Source: Xiphophorus maculatus
Taxonomy: Eukaryota; Chordata; Actinopteri; Cyprinodontiformes; Poeciliidae
Direction of reading: 5' to 3'
Assembly (NCBI RefSeq): GCF_002775205.1
Contig: NC_036446.1
Location: 327,501-391,500 of the forward strand
DNA length: 64,000 nucleotides
The translations under genes and the position numbers were made by a program. Numbering within the stretch: the stretch's first letter is position 1; the number at the start of each line of letters is the position of its first letter. Of this stretch, positions 43,401-53,813 are shown piece by piece. Below the pieces are notes generated by a model that saw only the letters and a program-made list of their open reading frames with translations, was not told where the DNA came from and made no database searches.

Positions 43401-46014
43401 TAAGCTAAGCTAACTCAGTAATTCCTGCCTACTGTCCTTACTAACCTTTGACCTGTCCAGGTGAGTTGTGTCTCGCCTGCTATGAAGTAATTTGGCTCTT
43501 GAGGCTGATGAGATGTTCACACTGAGGACAGCAGAACCTCAGAACTGGACCTGCTGGTGAATCGGGTCCAGAGAACGCGGTTCTGCTAGACCCACCCGTG
43601 CACCTTAGGTCCACTTACTGGATCCAGAGATCCTGCGGTGGTTCCGGTGGTCCGGACACTCGGTGTGAACAGCCTCTGCTGTGATCCCGAAGCCGTTTAA
43701 TCAGCTGCTGTTTTGTCTCCTCGGCCGGCCGTCCCCGTCCTCCTGTCTGTCTGTGTCTCCGTCAGAAATCGCGGCGCTTCAAGACGAAGCGGGAAGGAGC
43801 GGAGTACAGCAGCCGGCCCATCAAGCTGGCTGGGAAGGTCATCATCCAGGAGATCTCCTGCCTGCTGCCTGTGCACAAGGCTCTGGGAGAGAGCTACATG
43901 TGAGTCCCTGCGTCCTCACATGTCCCTGAGAGACACTGTCCCTGTCCCCAGACCGGAACCAGCTGTCTCCAAGCCTCACAGAGAACCCTAACAATCTGTC
44001 TCAGTGAGGACAGCGGCATGTGGTTGCATCTGCTGAGGGACAGTCTGGATGAAGGACTCTGTCCTCTCCGGAGGACGCCATCGGGCCGTCCAACCTGAAC
44101 GTCTGTTTGTCTTCCTCAGTCTGAACATGAACGACATTCAGGAAACGTGTCAGAAGAACGCAGCAGCAGCACTCGCTGTGGGACGCAGAGACCTGGCCAA
44201 GGTGAGCGTGCCTCCATCTCCTCGCAGGTTCTCAGGTTCACACAGCCTGAACCTGTCCAGTCTCCATCCTGACCACAAACTACTGCTGGTCCTGTGGTCT
44301 AGTGTTGGTCCACAACCTTCACCCTGTCTATGCTGTGCAGGTTTGGGCTTTGGCGTCCGCTGCCACCAGTCAGGACCTGAGTCCAGATTCTGACCCGGAC
44401 ACAGAGACGCCCTGGGCCAGACACCCGTTTGGGCGCCACCTGCTGGAGACACTGTGAGTTTGCAGAAGGTGATCATATGTTGGTGTGGAGGAACATAAAA
44501 GCTGAGATGTCTCTATTATAACCCATCAGTTTGGATCACTATAGTCAGATGAGCGACGTCCAGACTCTGGCCATGCTCTGCAGCGTGTTCAGGGCTCAGG
44601 CTCCGCCCCCCGACTGCTACTCGCTGTACGGACACCCCGGCTCCCGCCTCCACTCCCGATTTGTAAGTCTGCATGTGGTTGGAGCAGCATCACTGAATCT
44701 GGAGCAGATTCAGTGATGCTGCTCCTCTGTGTTCAGCCCAGCTACACCTCCAGTTCTGTCACATCCGGCTCCTGTTCCAGCACCTCCGACTCCATCGCAG
44801 CGACCTGGACCACAGGTGAACCTCCACAGCTCCCCCCGCTGGCCGCCTCAAACTCCACAGCTCCCCCCGCTGGCCGCCCCAAACCCCACAGCTCCCCCCG
44901 CTGGCCGCAACAACCCTCTTTAGGTTGTCTACCTGTGTTTCAGTGAGAGACCCCGAGCATCCCGCCCCCTGGGGGGAGTCTTCTCCTGACGACTATCGCT
45001 ATGGCAACCAGAGCTACACGGACCCTCGGGAGCGAGAGCGGGAGCTGCACGACATGAACAAGAGGTGAGTTTGCTCCTCGGCTCTAAGTCAAGGCTTCAG
45101 TCTTCCTTTGGACCTGCCGAGCAGAACAGGTGTTGCATCATTTTCTGTGACTGCAGCGGGCGATAGTGTGCAAGTACGTCTTGAAAACCTACTGGTATGT
45201 TACAGATTATGATGGACATCATAATCTGTGTGAATTTTCTATTTGAGGGTTAAATATCGTTTCAAGTGAGATGTAACAAATCGGTGGCAGAAACACTAAA
45301 GACTATTAAACTACCAGCGCACCAATTAACTAACCAGCCGCAGTTGGTTTACATATTTTAACGATGTGACGTCCGTCGGTGTTCAGCCTCAAATACAAAA
45401 CATCACGTTTTCTCCGTTGAGCTCAGCTGTATCAGTGTTTACTCAGTTTACCTAAATACTCTTTCTTGCTGGTCTTTAAGACGTACTTGCACGCTAACGC
45501 CCCCTGCGGTCACAGATGTTTGAGCCGGAGGCGATTGTTGTTGAGGCGATGTCACTTCCTGTTCCTGCCAGGCTGCTGGACCCGGCCAACACGCTGCAGT
45601 TCGACGACTTCAAGAAGAGCTACGGTGAAATCCTGTACCGCTGGGGTCTGGGCGACAAGCGGGCTGACGTCCTCAAGTTCACGGCCGGCCCGCCAGAACC
45701 TCACAAAGGCATCGGTACGTTTCCTTCAGCGGTCCGGCCGGGTCGGGTTCTGGTTCTGACGGGTCTGTTTCCCTGCAGAGTTCGGGCTGTACTGCTGCCA
45801 CTGCCGCAGTCAGGCGCGCGGGACGCAGTGCGCCGTGTGCAAGCGGCTGACCTTCCAGTGCGCCGTGTGCCACGTCGCCGTGCGCGGCTCCTCCAACTTC
45901 TGCCTGAGCTGCGGCCACGGCGGCCATACTGGACACATGATGGACTGGTTCCGGCGCCAGGATGAGTGTCCGGCCGGCTGCGGCTGCCGCTGCCTGCTGC
46001 AAAGCACCTTCTGA
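37124..46014 (+). CDS. wdr59: GATOR2 complex protein WDR59
   Basis: Subunit of GATOR2, which relays amino-acid sufficiency to mTORC1 at the lysosome. Twenty-six exons, all with AG/GT borders and consistent phase, give 2841 bp and 946 aa (human 974). First exons are 37124-37177, 37614-37663 and 38104-38239; last are 44944-45064, 45572-45714 and 45779-46014. Domains: N-terminal WD40 propeller (about residues 35-370; SVDTYIYIWDTRDTRKPTVAL, SHDGDVRIWDKR, WSRDQTLRIWRV), an RWD-like domain (about 400-500, exons 40369-41083), and a C-terminal Cys-rich RING-type zinc domain (CCHCRSQARGTQCAVC, CGHGGHTGHMMDWF, ending LLQSTF). AATAAA is at 46030-46035. The intron 41715-43765 is the largest and carries a SINE. 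Confidence 0.96.
38058..38100. repeat. Short tandem repeat next to a wdr59 acceptor
   Basis: Two to three copies of a 20-bp unit TCCCCGTCTGTCTCTCTG ending at the acceptor of exon 3 (38104). It supplies the polypyrimidine tract. A related CCCCGTCTGTCTGTCCCC stretch precedes exon 10 (39413). Confidence 0.8.
43235..43345 (+). mobile_element. tRNA-derived SINE fragment
   Basis: GGGTTGGGGTTAAGCACAGC (box A side) and box B GCATGTTCGATTCCCGG, then GACCTTTGCC and CTTTCCTGTCGTACC, in the largest wdr59 intron. 5' end truncated. Confidence 0.75.
45145..45515. mobile_element. MITE with long inverted repeats, 371 bp
   Basis: Ends CTGTGACTGCAGCGGGCGAT and (reversed) CTGTGACCGCAGGGGGCGTT, continuing together through GTGCAAGTACGTCTT, so the inverted repeats span about 38 bp with few differences. 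No certain target duplication was seen. It lies in the wdr59 intron just before exon 25 (acceptor at 45571). Confidence 0.75.
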
Positions 46015-46764
46015 CGCCGCCGTCAGCTCAATAAAACCCATGAATATCTCAGCCGCTGTCGTTTCTACTTCCTGTTCATGTCGCTGCTGTTTTCAGATCT
46101 TTATTCCAAAATATTTCATTTATCAGTTCCATAAAAAGAAACCAAGGAAGGGACTCAGATCAAAACGTTAAATGTTCAATGTTTCCTGGTGATGGTAGAT
46201 TTATTGACCCAAATGGAAATGAGAGAAAACAGAAGAGACGAAGTTCAACCAAGCAGCACAGTCAGTCTGCAGATTAATAATCTACAAATTAATAATCTTA
46301 TTGAACAAAGCGAAAGCCGCTGCAATGAATTAAACTCCGACTCTGATGACCAGAACGTCATCATTTGCTGTTTCCCGTGATGCCGCTCATGAGACGCTGG
46401 CGTCTGATTGGCCAGGCACCACAGCGTGTTTCCTTCAGACCAATCACAAGGACTGGTGCAGAGGAAGCCCCGCCCCCTGGTCATGGTAATTAACCTGTAG
46501 TTATATTATTGAAGGATTTTATTAATTTTGTTTTCTCACTTCCAGACCTAAAATGAAACAAACTAAACAAAAATGATGTAAATTAGAAAAAATGTAAAAT
46601 TTTAACCTGAAAAGGTCAAAGTTCAGAGAGAAAGGATTGAATGGGTCATGGTTCTGGAAGCTTCGCAACCATGGTAACGCATCATGTGACCTCCCCAGAC
46701 CCATCCGAAGATCTTGTACGCAGCAAACATGGGATGCTCACTCTGCTCCCTGTTCCTGAGCTCA
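46015..46764. other. Convergent wdr59/wdr88 3' flanks
   Basis: AATAAA at 46030-46035 fits wdr59. AT-rich DNA at 46090-46360 and 46500-46640 probably holds the wdr88 3' UTR on the other strand. No other gene. Confidence 0.5.
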
Positions 46765-49700
46765 TCAGGCGTCACTGCGCTCTCCACCAATCAGAGGAGA
46801 CGGGCAGGGAGACAGCGACGGCGGGAGGCGGAACGTGGGCGGAGCTTTGAGGCGGCAGAAGACGCAGCGCGTCAGCAGGTCAGAGGTCAGCAGTCTGGAC
46901 ACCGGGAACGGCCTTCCACACTCTTCACACTGTAGAGAGACGGCGAGAGCATCGTCATGGCAACCAGAGAAAAGCTGGGCCGCCGTGTTGGTGAGCAGAA
47001 CCAGAACCGGGTCACCAGAAAACGTCCTCACCTTCAGGATCTGGACCCCGGTTCCCTCTCCGCTTTTGATCTGCATCACCTCGGGGATCTGCTCCATGTT
47101 CTGCACGTCCCACAGCCGGACGCTGCCGTCCTGCGGGTCAAAGGTCAAAGGTTAACGCGCAACCAAGCCTAAAGTATTCACCCCCATTCAGAAGCACCAG
47201 CGATCGGAAACATGAACCATAGGAGAGCTGCAGCCAGAGGGGGCGCCACTGAGAACGGAATTCAAAGACATGCCACACTTTTCAGATCGTTAAAAGCCAT
47301 GTTTCACTTCTCAGCTCTGCTCTGCCTCCTGCTGGTTAAAACAAAATACTGCAGGCTGAGGAAAAGTTCAGGCGCTGTGAATACTTTCTAAGAATCCAGT
47401 TTGTCTTTAAGAAACAGGAAGTCAACCTTGGAAGAAGAGACAACCAGCTTCCTGTCAGCGCTGAGAGACACGTCCGTCACCCAATCAGAGTGGCCCTGGA
47501 AGGAAACACAGGTCAGCTGATCTACAGAAATCAGCTGATCTTCGTCTCCTCGGAAACACGTGGCGGGTCCTCGTCACCCTCAGAACCAGAGTCCGGCGGA
47601 GCGAGGACGGATCCCACAGCGCCACGGTCCGGTCGTAGGAGCCGGACACCAGCAGGTCACCTGAGGACACGGAGGGGGGACAGGAGGGACCAGAAACAGA
47701 CCATCATCAGAACCAGAACCCAGTTACTAGAACCGGGTTAGTCCCTCATCAACAGACTGTTTTTAGCGAAACGTTCCCGTCCTACTCAGTGTTTTCAAAA
47801 ATCATGTTGGCGGCAAAAAACTATTTCAGAAGGAACTCCGGATTTCTCTGTTCGGATGCAGTATTTTGTCTGAGCCGTCCCTGAACGCCTCATCTTCCCT
47901 TAACAACACACCGTCCCTGAACGCCTCAACGTCCTTTAACGCCTCACCGTCCCTGAACGCCTCATCGTCCTTTAACTCCTCACCATCCCTGAACGCCTCA
48001 TCGTCCTTTAATGCCACACCGTCCCTGAACGTCTCACCATTTTTTAATGCCTCACCGTCCTTTAATTCCTCACGGTCCCTGAACGCCTCACCGTCCTTTA
48101 ACGCCTCACCGTCCCTGAACGCCTCATCATCCCCAAACGCCTCATCGTCCTTTAACTCCTCACTGTCCCTGAACGCCTCACCATCCCTGAACGCCTCACC
48201 GTCCCTTAACATCATACTGTCCCTGAACGCCTCACTGTCCTTTAACTCCTCACCGTCCCTGAACGCCTCATCGTCCTTTAACTCCTCACCGTCCCTGAAC
48301 GCCTCACCGTCCCTTAACACCACACTGTCCCTGAACGCCTCATCGTCCTTTAACTCCTCACTGTCCCTGAACGTCTCACCATTTTTTAACGCCTCACTGT
48401 CCTTTAACTCCTCACTGTCCCTGAACGCCTCGCCGTCCCTGAACGCCTCGCCGTCCCTGAACGCCTCGCCGTCCCTGAACGCCTCATCGTCCTTTAACTC
48501 CTCACCGTCCCTGAACGCCTCACCGTCCCTTAACATCACACTGTCCCTGAACGCCTCACTGTCCTTTAACTCCTCACCGTCCCTGAACGCCTCATCGTCC
48601 TTTAACTCCTCACCGTCCCTGAACGCCTCACCGTCCCTTAACGCCTCACCGTCCCTGAACGCCTCATCGTCCTTTAACTCCTCACCATCCCTGAACGCCT
48701 CATCGTCCTTTAATGCCACACCGTCCCTGAACGTCTCACCATTTTTTAATGCCTCACCGTCCTTTAATTCCTCACGGTCCCTGAACGCCTCACCGTCCTT
48801 TAACGCCTCACCGTCCCTGAACGCCTCATCGCCCTTTAACTCCTTACCGTCCTTTAATGCCACACCGTCCCTGAACGCCTCATCATCCCCAAACGCCTCA
48901 TCGTCCTTTAACTCCTCACTGTCCCTGAACGCCTCACCATCCCTGAACGCCTCACCGTCCCTTAACATCACACTGTCCCTGAACGCCTCACTGTCCTTTA
49001 ACTCCTCACCGTCCCTGAACGCCTCATCGTCCTTTAACTCCTCACCGTCCCTGAACGCCTCACCGTCCCTTAACACCACACTGTCCCTGAACGCCTCATC
49101 GTCCTTTAACTCCTCACTGTCCCTGAACGTCTCACCATTTTTTAACGCCTCACTGTCCTTTAACTCCTCACTGTCCCTGAACGCCTCGCCGTCCCTGAAC
49201 GCCTCGCCGTCCCTGAACGCCTCGCCGTCCCTGAACGCCTCATCGTCCTTTAACTCCTCACCGTCCCTGAACGCCTCACCGTCCCTTAACATCACACTGT
49301 CCCTGAACGCCTCACTGTCCTTTAACTCCTCACCGTCCCTGAACGCCTCATCGTCCTTTAACTCCTCACCGTCCCTGAACGCCTCACCGTCCCTTAACAC
49401 CACACTGTCCCTGAACGCCTCATCGTCCTTTAACTCCTCACTGTCCCTGAACGTCTCACCATTTTTTAACGCCTCACTGTCCTTTAACTCCTCACTGTCC
49501 CTGAACGCCTCATCGTTCTTTAACTCCTCACCATCCTTTAACTCCTCACCCTCCCTGAACGCCTCGCCGTCCCTGAACGCCTCGCCGTCCCTGAACGCCT
49601 CATCGTCCTTTAACTCCTCACCGTCCCTGAACGCCTCACCGTCCCTGAACGCCTCACCGTCAGCAGACAGGACGCAGCAGCTCACGCTGCCCTCATGGCC

Positions 49701-50915
49701 GCGCTGCAGCGCCGTGCCGCCCCGGGACCGGAACTGCCCCCCCTGCAGGTCCCACAGCTTCAGCGTCTTATCCCATGATGCCGTGCACAGGAAGTGCCCG
49801 TTGCCGTTGAAGCAGCAGCTGGAAACCACGTTGCTATGGTTACTGAGGGAGAGAGCAAACACAGATGATGAGACATCTGGGGTACTTTCTATCGCCATGG
49901 AAATCATTCTGGTTCTGCAAGGTCATCCCTGTTGTTCCTCTCCACTGTCACCACATGCTTGTTCAGGATGAGTCAACAACAAAACTTTCTACTGAACCGG
50001 ACCTGAGAGGTTCTGATGGAGAGAATGGACAACGGCGCCCCCTAGAGCACAGAGAGCTGCACTGCGCCAACCTGCTGATGGACATGGTCGTCCTCTTGGC
50101 CTGCAGGTCCCACAGCTTGATGGTCCGGTCTGCGGACACCGATGCCACCCGCTGGTCCGGAGGGTCGAAGCGGACCCGTGTGATGGTGCAGCAGTGGTGG
50201 TCTGCGGGGGCACAAGAGCGGCACATGAACGTCTCACGGGGACAGGCGGAGTCCGGTGTGCTGAGACGCCGTCCTACTGCTGATGCGATGCAACATCTGG
50301 CCACCGGAGGCGCCGCAGACGTAGACAGCGTCCTGAGGCTCGGCGGCGCAGACCAGCAGCCGGCCGTCAGACGAGCAGCTGCAGGACGTCAGCAGGCCGT
50401 CCAACTCCGTCTCCCACTGGACAGACAGACCGGAGACGGTCAGCAGGCCGTCCTCCCAGCAGGGGACCCTGCTGGGAGGACGGCAGCTACCAGGACACGT
50501 CCCGTCTCCAGGTCCCAGGCCACCATCTTCCTGTCCCAGGACACCGTCACCATCCTGACACACACGCACACACACACACACCTTAAGGTCCGAGTGTTAA
50601 TCTGGATTAGTGTAAATTATCAGACTCCAGCTGTAGGTGGTGTGAGCCCAACCTGTTGCTGGTGGGGATCAGAGCACACTCAGTGATGCTTCTGCTGTGA
50701 ACTCCAGCAAACAGCCTCAGAGGCCGGCCGCTCTCCACGTCCTGCAGAGGTCAGAGGTCAGCGCAGAGTCACACAGCAGGAACCAATGCAGAGCAGCAGT
50801 TTACCCAGAGGATGGCGCTGCCGTCCAACGAGCAGCTCAGGACGCCGCGGTCGCCGCAGCAGAACCGGGCTGCGGTGACGTCATCGCCGTGAGCATGCAG
50901 CACCTTCACTGGAAC
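46765..50915 (-). CDS. wdr88: WD repeat-containing protein 88, 5' end unresolved
   Basis: WD40 propeller protein of unknown cellular role. Ten exons seen, minus strand: 50915-50815, 50741-50653, 50554-50491, 50416-50278, 50201-50072, 49842-49658, 47660-47578, 47495-47427, 47130-47032, 46929-46765. WD signatures: RVASVSADRTIKLWDL, HFLCTASWDKTLKLWDLQGG, LLVSGSYDRTVALWD and DGSVRLWDVQNMEQIPEVMQ. The protein ends with a four-Cys pair (CEECGRPF...CVFCRLK), which matches the WDR88 C-terminus (CERCDRPF...CVFCRI). The gpatch1 neighbour in the same orientation also fits human GPATCH1-WDR88. The start codon exon was not found; 50915 is an acceptor in phase 0. The intron 47661-49657 is almost wholly a minisatellite that starts at the donor. 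Confidence 0.88.
47868..49657. repeat. 18-bp minisatellite, about 99 units, starting at a wdr88 splice donor
   Basis: Two main unit types on the minus strand: GCGTTCAGGGACGGTGAG and GAGTTAAAGGACGATGAG, arranged in larger repeated blocks (for example 48180-48480 recurs near 48940-49240 and again after 49260). The first unit is continuous with the exon end: ...GCTGACG|GTGAGGCGTTCAGG. Both strands are open for about 1.8 kb, giving acidic DGEAFRDGEELKDDEAFR (minus) and SPSLNASSSFNSS (plus) repeat peptides. As 18 is divisible by 3, the frame never breaks. Confidence 0.97.
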
Positions 50916-51389
50916 CTGCAGCGCAAAACCAGTTCAGACTGGGACAGCTGCGGCGGACCAGCTGACTTTTCTCGCAGCAGCATTATCAGCTGATCAGCTT
51001 CTTCTGTTGCTTCATGGAGTCGAATCAGTAGAAAAGTAGATATTAAACATGGTGGGCATCAGGGATCGGTTCTGGTATAAAGTCACCAGTGAGTTTCGGC
51101 TGATTTTATCTGGGGGTGTGAATACGACTGGAACATGGAGGCTCCATCGTCACTGTAACGGACGGTCTGTAAATAAAACACTTTAAAGAAAACGTTACTT
51201 GATCTGCGTCATTATTGACAGAATGGCCGTTCTGACCTTCAGGGTGACCTTCAGCAGGTCACTGAAACCAAACAGGCTGAAGCTGCAGGAAACTCTCAAA
51301 CGCCTCACGACTGCGGCAACAGAGATCCTTGATGGAGACACGATGCTTCACTCTGATGGATTTCAGCCAAAGGTGTCTACACAAGGCTC

Positions 51390-52065
51390 CAGGGCCGGCC
51401 CCAGCCTCCATGGGGCCTTGAGCCAAATGTGGTTTTGGGGCCCTCTAGTTCTGCTAACGTTGTGGACCAGCTGCAGTCAGCAGTCCGATCATTAGATCAT
51501 TCACACACCTGCTATAAACTTATTGCATCTCTGGCAGTGCTGTTTACATTATAAACATGTATAATATAAGATACATTTATTCTCCAACTGATTTATCGAC
51601 CAGTTGATTTCTGGGAGCCGATTTCCTTCATTTTGGGGGATCGTGATCAGCTGATACTTAGATGTGGATCTGATTTTATCCCCTGATCTGATCTTCATCA
51701 GCAAAGGTTTAAAAATCATCTCTGTCCTCTTCTGCTCTGCAGTGAGACGTTTGACTGACAGACAGACCCACCAGGTCTGAACGTTTACAGCTAACAATAT
51801 TCACCTCACTGTTGCAACTCAGTGACTTTCTTGCTACATTTAGCAACATTTCAGTCAAAATCAGCAGGTCAGGCTTTTAAAGATCGGTAACCAGGGATCG
51901 GCCAGAAAACTGCAATTGGTGCAGCTCTACACATATTCATGACATCCTTTGATTAAATTAATTTCTCTTAAACGTTACTCCAACAGCTAAAATGTAATTT
52001 ATACCAGGTGAGTCTTTCTCCCCCTAAGCGGCTGCTTAGTTTGCTTATGCCGTGGGCCGGCCCTG
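51390..52065. mobile_element. Putative DNA transposon with CAGGGCCGGCCC ends
   Basis: CAGGGCCGGCCCC at 51390 and its inverse GGGCCGGCCCTG ending at 52065 form 12-bp inverted ends of a type seen in hAT elements. The flanking 8 bp do not match, so the call is less certain. No coding content. Confidence 0.5.
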
Positions 52066-52307
52066 CTAGGAGACGCGCTAACTTTTTCCTCAAGTATGAA
52101 ACACATTTTCTGTTAAACAAATAAAAGGTTGTTTCTTTTTAACCAAAAATTAAATAATCTCTTTTATTCTTTCAGAGTGATTTTTTTGTTTTGAGATGAC
52201 TGGAATTCATCCAGTTCAACTTTATTAACAGACTTTTGTTCACAGATACAGAAAAAGTGGCCCTGAATGTAGCTTTTAGCTAAAGCTAACTCGTACAGGT
52301 AGAAGTC

Positions 52308-52478
52308 ACCTGAGACTCTTCGCTCCACTCTGCTCCTTCGTCCTCCTCCGGGCCTCCTCTTCCTCCGGGAGGCTGCTGCACTACCACGGGCTCCAGCTTT
52401 ATCCAAGTTATTTCTAATAAACCTAAACGAAGACAAAAAACCGCTAAGCTGACGATGCCGCTTGTTAGGAGTTGCCAT
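52308..52478 (-). other. Candidate upstream exon of wdr88
   Basis: Minus-strand GC-rich stretch ending in a good donor (GTCTCAG|gtgact). One frame reads EPVVVQQPPGGRGGPEEDEG then AEWSEESQ and would join the first seen wdr88 exon in phase, an acidic N-terminus like that of mammalian WDR88. The only ATG nearby (52478) is in another frame, so a start codon is not explained. Confidence 0.25.
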
Positions 52479-52644
52479 AGCGACGAGTTTGAGATGGTGC
52501 ATTCAAGAGCCGTAGGACAAACTGTTCAAACAGCTGTACAAATAGGATAGAAAATGTTATGTATAATACGTATGTATAGACATATAAATATTTACAATTT
52601 TTACATATAAAATACATTCTTAAAAGTATTCCATATGTGTCTCA

Positions 52645-53478
52645 CAGTGACGTGCGGTGAGGCTCTGATTGAATCAAAATCATAAAACTTCCTGCATTTT
52701 ATTGTTTACATGCGGACATTGAAGGCAAAAAGACTGAACTTTCACACGCGCTGCCAGGTACAATCATTCCGTTAACTCAATGAAACTTGGAAATATAGAT
52801 ATTATTATTTTAGTGCTATGCTGCACAGCAAAGGGGAAGTACAACTCAAACCGCCTTTTTCTCGCTCTGTATCGGCCAGGCTACACGTAGACTCGTGGCG
52901 TGTAGCTTCACTTATTTACTGTATAGCTAGCTCCACGGCTAGCTCGCTGTTTCTGTCTCTTACTCTGCAGTTGTGGAGTCACAATGTCTGGGTCATGAGC
53001 GCCCCCTGCCATGAGGCCAGAGAACTGCCTGCCTCACCTCGAATCTGTTCTCTGGTTTCTGATCGCTGCTCAGCACAGAAACACGTTACACACACAGCTG
53101 GTGACAACAAACACTGAACATTATATACATAAGCTAAATGATGGAAAATCAGGTCATATATTAAATGTTTCTAACCATTTTATTGGTGACGTTCAGACAG
53201 GAGGAACATTGAATAGCAGCCAGTGCAGTGAGCCAGAGGTTGATCAATCCAGATGAGGTTCAACTGCTGCTACTTCACCTGCTGCGCTTCTGAGCATTTA
53301 AATGGGAAAATGCGAAAATTCAGTGATTTTGAAGAAAAAAAAAATCAAAATTGGTAAAGCTAAATAAAAAATAAATACTTCATAGTACAAACCAAAGGAT
53401 GAAAGTATTAATATGAATTATCTTATATTATTCTTCAAGATGACAGGTGAGGCTCTCTCCCCTGACAGCACGTCACTG
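52645..53478. mobile_element. Non-autonomous hAT-like element, 834 bp
   Basis: Ends CAGTGACGTGC and GCACGTCACTG are inverted. Flanks GTGTCTCA (52637-52644) and GTGTGTCA (53479-53486) are an 8-bp duplication with one difference. No transposase. Lies between gpatch1 and wdr88. Confidence 0.8.
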
Positions 53479-53813
53479 GTGTGTCATATATTTTTATATA
53501 TTTTATTTTATATTTTTACATATGTGTTTATATTTCTTTGCTTTCTGCAGGTTCTTCCAGCCTTCAACTCTTCCTCCTCCTCCTCTTCCTCCCTTCAGGA
53601 AGCTGGAACTCCTCAGACTGATGGAGAAATCTCTGACCTAATGGGAACGCTTCAACCTGGTCAGGTGACAGGAACTGACCAATCACGGTTCTGAGCACAG
53701 CTGCGCTCAGTGCACAGCAGGACACTGCAGAGTCCAATTGTACATGAAGGCACCACCACCATTCAGATGATTCAGGTGTTTATTAGACAGCAGAAGAAGA
53801 GAGACTCTGTGGG

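Noticed and set aside
47866-49971. 701-codon plus-strand frame (SPSLNASSSFNSS repeats) that looks like a Ser/Asn-rich secreted or adhesin-like protein
   Set aside because: It is antisense to wdr88 and made almost wholly of the 18-bp minisatellite. There is no signal peptide, and the non-repeat end is the complement of a wdr88 exon.
52308-52478. Independent gene starting MATPNKRHRQLSG
   Set aside because: The frame is short, basic and GC-rich with no known relatives that I recall. The same DNA may be an upstream exon of wdr88 in another frame, so it is listed only as a candidate.
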